Source: an uncultured Paenibacillus sp. (lineage in GTDB: Bacteria; Bacillota; Bacilli; Paenibacillales; Paenibacillaceae). Taken from it: a DNA stretch of 53,456 nucleotides. Positions 1 through 7,456 of the stretch are shown here, piece after piece. Location: the NCBI GenBank assembly GCA_937895345.1, contig CALAWP010000009.1, positions 1 through 53,456 on the forward strand. The letters are read 5' to 3'. Below the pieces are notes generated by a model. The model saw only the letters and a program-made list of their open reading frames with translations. It made no database searches and had not been told where the DNA came from. Made by a program: the position numbers and the translations under genes. Numbering within the stretch: the first letter of the stretch is position 1; each line of letters begins with the position of its first letter.

Positions 1-116
1 GATGAAGTGACGAAAATCCAGGATTTCTCCGCCAACCAATGTGGCAGTAAACAACTTGAATTAATAGAGAGAGAGCGAGAGGAATCATCCTGTATACCAC
101 GCACAGGAGGGATTTG

Positions 117-3100
117 ATGTTTACGAAAACAATGAAGCGAGCGCTCGTCTGGTTGTGCTTGGCCGCTATTGCAGTGATGAGCGGTTATCCCGGCATGGCC
201 CGGGCGCAGGAGGCTTCCGCCGCCGTCACGCTGACGGTGGATGCCGGCACGGTCGTCGCGCCGATGAACAAGGAAATGCGCGGCACCAATATCGGGTTAT
301 GGACAAGCAGCGAATTTCACCCTTACAGCCAGCGCTCCGAACGTTACGTCAATCTGATCAAGGAAGCCGGAATCAGCCTGGTCCGCTTTCCGGCCGGACA
401 CGAAGCGGATACCATCTATTGGGACCGCACCAATTCCTATGAATGGTATCAGGGTCCCGCCCCTTACATCAAGACGCTGACGGCCGACATGTTCGACAGT
501 TATATGGCCATGCTTGACGAGGTCGGCGCCGAAGCGATGGTGACGGTTAACGCCCGGATCAACGATAAAGAGATGGCGGCGGACATGGTTCGTTATGCGA
601 ACATCGAGAAAGGCTACAACATCAAGTATTGGGAAATCGGCAACGAACCGGAGTATTTCGAAGAAGGCTTCAAAGTAACGCCGGCAGAGTACGCGCAGCG
701 GATCGTCGAATACGCCGATGCGATGAAAGCGGTCGATCCGTCGATTATAATCGTAGGCCCGGCCAACGGCAGCAGCTTGCTGCCGACGTGGGTCCAGCCG
801 ATCTTGATGGAGATGCAGGCGCAGAACCGGCAGCTGGATGCCATTTCGGTCCATTGGTATCCGCTGGCGGGCAACCAGACCAACCCGGCCTCGTCCGCTT
901 ACCCGAGCATCGACAATCTGCTCAAGTACGAGGGCAACAACTGGCAGCCTTCGTATATCAATTGGATTCCCAAATTTACCGAGACGACGCCGGAGCATAA
1001 TTTGGTTCATTACCGCGACACCTACGCGCCGGGCGCGCTGCTTGGCCTGACGGAGCTCGGTCAAGTGACCTCCCACGGAGAAGGCATCGCGGATTCCCAT
1101 GCCGGAGCGGTCTGGCTCGCAGACGTTCTCCCTAGGCTCGCTTATCACAAGATCGACTATGTCACGCAATTTCTGCTTCAAGGCAATCAAACGTATTCGC
1201 TCATGAACATGGACAAGGAGATCCGACCCTCTTATTATGTCTATCCGCTGATCAAACGGTACTTTGGCGATCAGCTTCTGTCCTCCAGCTCCAGCGACAA
1301 CCAGAACTTTACGATCTGGGCGAGCAAGCGGGCGGGCGCCGACGATAAGCTTTATCTGATGGTCGTGAACAAGCACCAGACCCACGCTTTGGACGCCACG
1401 ATCGATCTGACCGGCTTCAACCCGCAGGCGACCGCTCGATCCTGGGTGCTGAACGCGCCATCCGTCGGTGCGTTGACCGGCGCGAACATTAACGGCGTGC
1501 AAGTCGCGGCAGACGGCACGCTGCCGGAGATTGAAGGCAACGCGCTGATCGGCGTGTCACAGCAATTTACCCGAACGTTCCCGGCGCACTCGGTAACGAT
1601 GATCGAACTGACGGCGAAGCCGGAAGTCCCGGCTCCGGCCCGTTACCTCGGCCAATATGCGGACGGCATGAACGAACGTAAAGCCGCCGGCGATTATCCG
1701 GGCAGCCAGACGCTTACACCGGACGGCTTCGGCAAAATTTGGGCGACTGGCTCGGCAAGCTGGACGGTTCACTTTCCGGAGACGGGCGCCTATCAGCTGT
1801 CGGTTCGGACGTACGGAGAAGGACCGGCCCCTTCCTTCCAGGTCAAGCTGGACGGACAAGCCGTGTCCGGAGCGTCAGCGGCGCCGGGCGCCGCTTGGAA
1901 CGATTACGCCCTCCCTCTGGGCACGATTACGGCCGGCACTCATGTCGTCACGATCCATAACAACAGCGAATCGCCGGGCAATAACATTGACGTTGCTCAC
2001 CTGGACATTTTCGGCGCGGCGCCCGGTCCGTTCGAGCTGACGTCTCCTTTGGACGATGAGCTCGTCGATTCTGATTCCGTTACGCTTGATTGGACGCAGT
2101 ATGCCGACGGCAAGCCCTATGCTCCGCACGGCGCCGACGATTTCACGGTAGTCGTCGCGGACAACCCGTCGCTTACGAATCCGATCTTGACCAAACGGGC
2201 CGACGGAACGACCTTCCCTCTTCAGCTCGACTACGAAACGACTTATTATTGGCAAGTGTTTGCGGGCAATGCGAACGGCTTGACGCCTTCCGGGAGCGTC
2301 TTTCGTTTCACGACGCCGGAGGAGCCGGCAGAAATGGTGCGATTCGCTGGGCAGTATGCGGAGGGGGCGAACGAACGCAAAGAGGCCGGAGATTACCCGG
2401 GCAGCGCGGCCGACACGCCAAGCGGTTGGGGGAAAATATGGGCGACAGGCGCCGCCTCTTGGACCGTTAACGTCCCGGAGACCCAATCTTATCCGTTTGC
2501 AATCCGCGTCTACGGCGAAGGACCGAACGCTTCCTTCCGCGTGCTCGTCGACGGGCAGCCGGTTCCGGACGCCGCCTGGGGCGCGGCCGGAGCATGGACG
2601 GACTACGAAGGAAGCCTGGGCACTTTGACAGAAGGAACGCATACCGTTACGATTCAAAATACCGCCTCGGTTCCCGGAAACAATATCGGATTGGCCCATA
2701 TGGATATTTACGGTCCGGCGCCGGGATCGTTCAGCCTTCATTCGCCGGCGAACGGAGCGTCAATCGCTTCGTCGAACGTGATGCTGGACTGGAGGCAGTC
2801 GATCGACGGGAAGGAGTACGCTCCCTTCGGCTCCGGGCCATATATCGTCACGGTTGCGGACAATGCCGCCCTGACCGACCCGATTTATCAGGGCACCGCT
2901 CAAGCGACTTCGCAGCTGGTCAACAATCTGCAATACGGCAAGACGTATTATTGGAGCGTAACCGCGACGAACGGGAACGGATCGACGGACGCGGACGAAA
3001 TCTTCTCCTTCACGACGGCCGCCGCTCCCGAGACGCTGCCCGCCGCCCGTTATTTGGGCCAATATGCCGACGTTATTCAGGAACGGAAGGCCGCAGCCGA

Positions 3101-4016
3101 TATCCCCGGCAATGCCGCCGATACTCCCGAAGGCTGGGGCAAAATTTGGCGCACCGGCTCCGGCAAATGGACCGTACACTTCCCTGCGTCGGGAACGTAT
3201 CAATACACCGTGCGCGCATACGGTGAAGGAGAAGCGCCGTCGTTCCAATTGAAGCTGGGCGGTCCGAATGTGCCCGGCGCGGCTCATCACCTGACCGGCG
3301 CCTGGGAGGATTATACCGGCAGTCTCGGCTACGTCGAGGCAGGGACGCATGTTCTGGAAATCTACAACAACAGCCCGGTCGCCTTCAACAATGTAGACGT
3401 CGCCCATATCGACATTTTCGGAGCGGCGCCGGGGCCGTTTGCCCTCATGTCTCCCGCCGGCAACTCGACCATAGAAGGCAGCAGCGCAACGCTGGACTGG
3501 ACGCAGATCGTCGCGGACCGGACATTCGCTCCTCACGGCGCGGACGCTTATACCGTCATCCTTGCGGACAATCCGGGACTGCTCAACGCGCAGGCGAAGG
3601 CGACGATAACGGATACGACCTATACGGTCGGCGGATTGAAGAGCCAAACGACATATTATTGGACAGTGATTGCCCATAACGCGAACGGATCGACACAAGC
3701 AGGCTCCGTGTTCAGCTTTACGACGGCGGCGCAAGCTCCCGAGATCAGCGTCCGCGTCCTTGAGCGGCAAATGGATCGATACGCCGAAACGGGCGAGCTG
3801 AACGGGCCTCTGCTCAATCAGCTGACGCAAGCGTTGAAAATTGCGAAGCATCATCTGGACAAAGGCGATCCCGGCAAAGCCGCGCATCATCTGGACCGTT
3901 ACGTAAAGCTGCTTGAAAAGCCGGATAACGCCAAATTTGTGACGAATGAGGCCAAAGCGGCGCTGACCGGCATAGCGGAAAGCTTGATCGAGGAGTGGAA
4001 CGCAGCGCCGGAATAA
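117..4016 (+). CDS. Secreted multidomain clan GH-A glycosidase with triple CBM/Fn3-like repeats and FIMAH domain
   Basis: Probably an extracellular arabinofuranosidase/xylosidase-like enzyme acting on plant polysaccharide. Residues 1-31 are a signal peptide ending ARAQ. The catalytic (beta/alpha)8 domain spans about 38-500, with WEIGNEP (acid/base Glu about 178), HWYP at 247-250 and GLTELG (nucleophile Glu about 314), the clan GH-A pattern seen in GH39/GH51. The exact family is not certain. Then come three tandem units of about 233 residues (from 508, 741 and 976). Each has a jelly-roll CBM-like half starting R(Y/F)xGQYA and an Fn3-like half with a TYYW motif. A C-terminal helical segment (1211-1270) fits the FIMAH domain. 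ATG at 117 is preferred over the adjacent TTG at 114, because AGGAGG lies at 105-110. The gene stands alone on the plus strand and converges on an AraC gene. The 116 bases before it show nothing else convincing. Confidence 0.85.
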   Translation: MFTKTMKRALVWLCLAAIAVMSGYPGMARAQEASAAVTLTVDAGTVVAPMNKEMRGTNIGLWTSSEFHPYSQRSERYVNLIKEAGISLVRFPAGHEADTIYWDRTNSYEWYQGPAPYIKTLTADMFDSYMAMLDEVGAEAMVTVNARINDKEMAADMVRYANIEKGYNIKYWEIGNEPEYFEEGFKVTPAEYAQRIVEYADAMKAVDPSIIIVGPANGSSLLPTWVQPILMEMQAQNRQLDAISVHWYPLAGNQTNPASSAYPSIDNLLKYEGNNWQPSYINWIPKFTETTPEHNLVHYRDTYAPGALLGLTELGQVTSHGEGIADSHAGAVWLADVLPRLAYHKIDYVTQFLLQGNQTYSLMNMDKEIRPSYYVYPLIKRYFGDQLLSSSSSDNQNFTIWASKRAGADDKLYLMVVNKHQTHALDATIDLTGFNPQATARSWVLNAPSVGALTGANINGVQVAADGTLPEIEGNALIGVSQQFTRTFPAHSVTMIELTAKPEVPAPARYLGQYADGMNERKAAGDYPGSQTLTPDGFGKIWATGSASWTVHFPETGAYQLSVRTYGEGPAPSFQVKLDGQAVSGASAAPGAAWNDYALPLGTITAGTHVVTIHNNSESPGNNIDVAHLDIFGAAPGPFELTSPLDDELVDSDSVTLDWTQYADGKPYAPHGADDFTVVVADNPSLTNPILTKRADGTTFPLQLDYETTYYWQVFAGNANGLTPSGSVFRFTTPEEPAEMVRFAGQYAEGANERKEAGDYPGSAADTPSGWGKIWATGAASWTVNVPETQSYPFAIRVYGEGPNASFRVLVDGQPVPDAAWGAAGAWTDYEGSLGTLTEGTHTVTIQNTASVPGNNIGLAHMDIYGPAPGSFSLHSPANGASIASSNVMLDWRQSIDGKEYAPFGSGPYIVTVADNAALTDPIYQGTAQATSQLVNNLQYGKTYYWSVTATNGNGSTDADEIFSFTTAAAPETLPAARYLGQYADVIQERKAAADIPGNAADTPEGWGKIWRTGSGKWTVHFPASGTYQYTVRAYGEGEAPSFQLKLGGPNVPGAAHHLTGAWEDYTGSLGYVEAGTHVLEIYNNSPVAFNNVDVAHIDIFGAAPGPFALMSPAGNSTIEGSSATLDWTQIVADRTFAPHGADAYTVILADNPGLLNAQAKATITDTTYTVGGLKSQTTYYWTVIAHNANGSTQAGSVFSFTTAAQAPEISVRVLERQMDRYAETGELNGPLLNQLTQALKIAKHHLDKGDPGKAAHHLDRYVKLLEKPDNAKFVTNEAKAALTGIAESLIEEWNAAPE

Positions 4017-4027
4017 GCAGCCCCAAA

Positions 4028-4060
4028 AAAACAGCATGCCCGCTCAGGGCATGCTGTTTT
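4028..4060. terminator. Bidirectional intrinsic terminator
   Basis: The 8-bp core GCATGCCC (4034-4041) pairs with GGGCATGC (4047-4054), extended by ACA/TGT and flanked by an A-run (4025-4030) and a T-run (4057-4060). It can therefore terminate both converging genes. The TGA stop codon of the minus-strand AraC gene (4044-4046) sits in the hairpin loop. Confidence 0.85.
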
Positions 4061-4805
4061 GACGTTTGCGATATTCCGCCGGCGTGACGCCAAAATGATT
4101 TTTGAACGTTTTGCAGAAGTACGAGGAGCTGTAATAACCTACCATTCTGGCGGCTTCATAGATTTTGCACGAGCGCCTTCGCACGAGCTGCTCGGCGGCA
4201 TGCTCCATCTTGATCCGGACAATATAGTCGATGAGGCGCTCTCCCGTCCGCGCCCGATACAGCTTCGACAGATAGACCGGATGCAGGTAGACCCGGTCGG
4301 CAAGCGTCTGCAGCGATACGTCCTCGCTCAAATGCCGCTGTACGTAGGTCTGTACCTGACGAACGATCTCGTCCCAGCAACGTTCCTGATCGCGGTCCGG
4401 CGCCTCCTTCAGCAGCCGCGCAGCATGCTGCACCCACCGCTGCAGCTGCTCGACGGAAAGATGAAGCCGGAGTCCGGGCGAATGCTCCTCTCCCAGCACG
4501 TCGAACAGCAGTCTCCCGCTCAGGTGCGCGGAGTGGCTGAACGCGCCGTAGAACACGGCATACACTTCCATCCGATGCTCCGCCGAATAGGCATAGTGCG
4601 ACAGCTCCTGAAAAACCGTCCGAATTCTTTTCTCCATTTCATCCCAATTGCCGGCTTCCGCCAGCTGGAACAAATAAGGTCGTTCATACAGCGTCTTCAG
4701 CACCGGCGCCCCTGTCCCCGTCCCGGGCACGGGTTCCGGCTCCAGCCTCGGCTCGCGCCGCACTCTGCGGCCGAGCGCCCATCCTTTTGCTGCCGTCAGC
4801 TCCAT
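4044..4805 (-). CDS. AraC-family regulator lacking a receiver domain
   Basis: A DNA-binding activator of about 253 aa. The C-terminal ~100 residues carry two helix-turn-helix motifs (SLQTLADRVYLHPVYLSKLY, then ARMVGYYSSSYFCKTF) and the AraC end signature GVTPAEYRKRQ. The helical part before them (YLFQLAEAGNWDEMEKRIRT onward) resembles the linker that follows the receiver in YesN-type response regulators, but no receiver is present. The frame is open further upstream, to 4880, but that stretch overlaps the end of the PhyH gene and looks non-coding. ATG at 4805 begins 11 nt after the PhyH stop, so translation is probably coupled. It is either a stand-alone AraC protein or the 3' remnant of a response regulator. 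It probably controls the transport operon it terminates. Confidence 0.75.
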   Translation of the reverse strand: MELTAAKGWALGRRVRREPRLEPEPVPGTGTGAPVLKTLYERPYLFQLAEAGNWDEMEKRIRTVFQELSHYAYSAEHRMEVYAVFYGAFSHSAHLSGRLLFDVLGEEHSPGLRLHLSVEQLQRWVQHAARLLKEAPDRDQERCWDEIVRQVQTYVQRHLSEDVSLQTLADRVYLHPVYLSKLYRARTGERLIDYIVRIKMEHAAEQLVRRRSCKIYEAARMVGYYSSSYFCKTFKNHFGVTPAEYRKRQNSMP

Positions 4806-4816
4806 CGGATCACCGC

Positions 4817-5551
4817 TTAGCGCACATACTGCTGCATGCCCGGCCAGTGCATCCACAAATCGATCATCGAATCCTGCCACCTCTCCTCCTTGATGCGCCT
4901 GTCGATCAGGCGGAAGAAGGCCGCGTAGCGAATATTCGGCGAGTCATTGTGACCGGCCGAATGGCCGAGCAAATAATGAGCCAGGATGACATCTCCCTCC
5001 TTGCCCGTTATCTGAACCGGCTCCGGCCAGTCGATCTTCGGCATGCCTTCCAGCAGCGACTCGGCGCCGTGCTTCCGGAAGTAATCGGCGCATTGAAGAT
5101 GGGTGCCCGGCCATACGGTGAAATTCCCCGCATCGGTTTCCGGCAAATCGCTCAGCAAGATGCCCATGAGAAGGGTGAAATTGCCGATCGTGCCTTCCTT
5201 CACGCCATTGCCCGGAAAATACATGCCGTCGAGATGCGGCTGCAGCCTGCGAATCCGATCTTGCGAAAGGGGCATCCGCAGCGCAATCTGGGCGCTCGTA
5301 ATCGGCTGCAGCTTCGAAGCGTCGACAACCGAGCCGGCGAGCTCCGCAGCCGGCGTCTTATGATACAAGCCCACAATTTCTTCGGACCGCTGCAATCGCT
5401 GCAGCTCCTCCTTCGGGCTCGCATGCCCCGGATCCAAGGCGCGGTTGATCGAACGTCTGGCTTCTTCCACCATCACCTGCGGCACGACACCTTCCAGCTT
5501 CACATAACCGAATTCCGCCAAATGCAGTTTTTGCTTAACCGTCAGTTGCAT
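4817..5551 (-). CDS. Phytanoyl-CoA dioxygenase (PhyH) family Fe(II)/2-oxoglutarate oxygenase
   Basis: A non-haem iron oxygenase of 244 aa, the usual length for small bacterial PhyH proteins. The facial triad is visible: HLD (His106, Asp108) and the distal His197 in LLGHSAGHN, followed by Arg208, the 2-oxoglutarate ligand, in PNIRYA. The central WPGTH motif (147-151) is also typical. The substrate is unknown. The position at the end of a sugar-uptake operon suggests oxidation of an imported compound or an oligosaccharide substituent. GGGAG precedes the ATG. The stop lies 11 nt before the AraC start and the gene follows the second permease by 39 nt. Confidence 0.85.
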   Translation of the reverse strand: MQLTVKQKLHLAEFGYVKLEGVVPQVMVEEARRSINRALDPGHASPKEELQRLQRSEEIVGLYHKTPAAELAGSVVDASKLQPITSAQIALRMPLSQDRIRRLQPHLDGMYFPGNGVKEGTIGNFTLLMGILLSDLPETDAGNFTVWPGTHLQCADYFRKHGAESLLEGMPKIDWPEPVQITGKEGDVILAHYLLGHSAGHNDSPNIRYAAFFRLIDRRIKEERWQDSMIDLWMHWPGMQQYVR

Positions 5552-5590
5552 ATGGATAATCTCCCTTCACTAAAAGATATATTTACCGGC

Positions 5591-6538
5591 TTAGCCGACC
5601 AATCCCGAACGCTCGATGCTCTCCACAAAATAACGCTGAAATACGAGATACAAAATAATGAGCGGAATAATGGCCAGCAGCACGCCGGTATCCGACAGCA
5701 TGGACGCATAAAACGGCTCGAATCCCTCCGTCTCCAAATAGACCTTCACATTGTTCGGCAGCTGGGTAAGCTCCGAAGACATGATCTGTCCGCTGGGCAT
5801 ATAAATGCTTGTAAACAAGCTGTCGTTCCACATCCAGACGAAGGCGAACAAGAGCACCGTCACGGCCGCCGGAATGGCGTTCGGCATCATGATCGCATAG
5901 AACGTCCGGAAGACGCCCGCGCCGTCTACGAAAGACGCCTCCTCGATTTCTTTGGGCAGTCCGCGGAAAAACTGGCGGAAGATGAAGATATACAGCCCGG
6001 ACTTCAGAGAGTTGGCGGTGGCGGCAGTGAGAATGAACGGCCACCAGGAATTGAGCAGCGGCATGCCGTCCCCCGTAAAGAGCGAATACAGCCCCAACAG
6101 GTCAAAATTTTTGAAATTCAGGTACAGCGGCAGCATAATGGTCTGCGGCGGCACCAGAATGGTCAGGATGACCGCGGCAAACAGGAGCCCGCTTCCCCTG
6201 AACCGCAGCTTGGCGAAGGCGTACCCCGCAAGCGCGCAGGAAACGACCTGCAGCACGGTCGTCAGGCTGACCAGCAGCAGCGTCTTGGACAACGTCGGCA
6301 CGTAGTCCATGATCTGCATGGCGACTCGAAAGTTATCCCAGGTAAACGTTCTCGGCAACCAAACGACAAGCGGGTCATAAATGTCCGCTCGATGCTTGAA
6401 CGCCGTGGATATCCGCACCAGAATCGGATACAGAATAATGAACGACAGCCCGATCAGCAGAGCCGCGCGAATAACGATCCACAGCCGTTTCTTCCAGGCG
6501 TCCAGCGACCAAAGGGGTGATAGCTGAAACCGGTCCAT
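5591..6538 (-). CDS. CUT1 sugar ABC transporter permease (MalG/UgpE type)
   Basis: An inner-membrane permease subunit of 315 aa with about six hydrophobic segments. The binding-protein-dependent transport signature (EAA loop) reads EEASFVDGAGVFRTFYAIMMP near residues 215-235, which is the contact site for the ATPase. The first membrane segment starts after a polar N-terminus of about 24 residues. GGGAGG stands before the ATG. It pairs with the permease immediately upstream (18-nt gap). No ATPase gene is in the operon, so a shared MsmX/MsmK-type ATPase is expected, as in other Firmicute CUT1 systems. Confidence 0.88.
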   Translation of the reverse strand: MDRFQLSPLWSLDAWKKRLWIVIRAALLIGLSFIILYPILVRISTAFKHRADIYDPLVVWLPRTFTWDNFRVAMQIMDYVPTLSKTLLLVSLTTVLQVVSCALAGYAFAKLRFRGSGLLFAAVILTILVPPQTIMLPLYLNFKNFDLLGLYSLFTGDGMPLLNSWWPFILTAATANSLKSGLYIFIFRQFFRGLPKEIEEASFVDGAGVFRTFYAIMMPNAIPAAVTVLLFAFVWMWNDSLFTSIYMPSGQIMSSELTQLPNNVKVYLETEGFEPFYASMLSDTGVLLAIIPLIILYLVFQRYFVESIERSGLVG

Positions 6539-6556
6539 CTTCGTTCGCCTCCCTTG

Positions 6557-7456
6557 CTATTCGTTGTAGAATACATTTTTGGAAATGATGTACGAGCTGA
6601 CCGCAAGAATCAAGGCGATCGTCCCGAAGTAAATCCAGGACATGGCCGAGCTCAGTCCGAAGTCGAGATTGATAAAGGCGACGTCGGAGATAAGCTTCGT
6701 CACGGCGTTGTGGCTGAACGAATCGATAATCGTATAAATAACATTGGTCATAATGAGCGGGCTGATCATCGGGAACGTAATTTTCCAGAACGCTTCGTAG
6801 CCCGTTGCCCCTTCGATCCTGGACGCTTCGTACAGCGAAGGCGAAATTGACTGAAGCCCAGCCAGGAAGATCAGAATCTGAACGCCGGATTTGCTGACGA
6901 TCTCATAGATCCGGTTGACCGCATCCGTCAAATATTCGACGATCAACGGACTCACCCCGGAATGGAGCAGCATGTTCTCTAACTCGATGCCGCGGAGCAT
7001 ATTGCCTGCGCCTTCCACTACTCCGTTCGCCGTGCTCTGATTCATAAACTGGCTCATGAAGCTCGCTTCCTGAATGGTGACGATAACGCCCGAAGCCAGA
7101 ATGACCGGCAAAAAGAAGATTGCCCGAACGGCCGAACGGCCGAGAAACCGCTGGTTAAGCAAGGTGGCGGCGAACAAGCTGAAAAAGATGATGAGCGGTA
7201 CGTTCACAACCATATGGCCTACCGAGTTGCTTAAATATTGATTGAACAACGGATGGACGTATACGGCCTTGCTGAAGTTCTCCAAGCCCTTGAAGTGCAG
7301 CTCATATCCTTCCCGGGTAGGCACCAGCTCGTGAAAGCCGAAGCTCAGCGATTGCAGCAGCGGAGCCAGGAAAAAAAGAGCGAATCCGATCAACCACGGC
7401 AGCAGAAACACCATGCCCAGCCTTCGTTTTTTTTGTTCGAACGATAATTTTCTCAT
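6557..7456 (-). CDS. CUT1 sugar ABC transporter permease (MalF/UgpA type)
   Basis: A 299-aa partner of the following MalG-type gene. The first membrane helix is at about 14-36 (VFLLPWLIGFALFFLAP), and the EAA loop EASRIEGATGYEAFWKITFP lies near 205-224. A longer than usual external loop (about residues 125-175, polar and without a membrane segment) separates the middle helices, which could matter for docking of a specialised binding protein. The start overlaps the DUF5696 gene stop by 4 nt (ATGA type), so the two are co-translated. Confidence 0.88.
   Translation of the reverse strand: MRKLSFEQKKRRLGMVFLLPWLIGFALFFLAPLLQSLSFGFHELVPTREGYELHFKGLENFSKAVYVHPLFNQYLSNSVGHMVVNVPLIIFFSLFAATLLNQRFLGRSAVRAIFFLPVILASGVIVTIQEASFMSQFMNQSTANGVVEGAGNMLRGIELENMLLHSGVSPLIVEYLTDAVNRIYEIVSKSGVQILIFLAGLQSISPSLYEASRIEGATGYEAFWKITFPMISPLIMTNVIYTIIDSFSHNAVTKLISDVAFINLDFGLSSAMSWIYFGTIALILAVSSYIISKNVFYNE

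Noticed and set aside
15..27. Short palindrome AAATCC-A-GGATTT before the first glycosidase gene
   Set aside because: Six-base arms with no promoter context; expected by chance.
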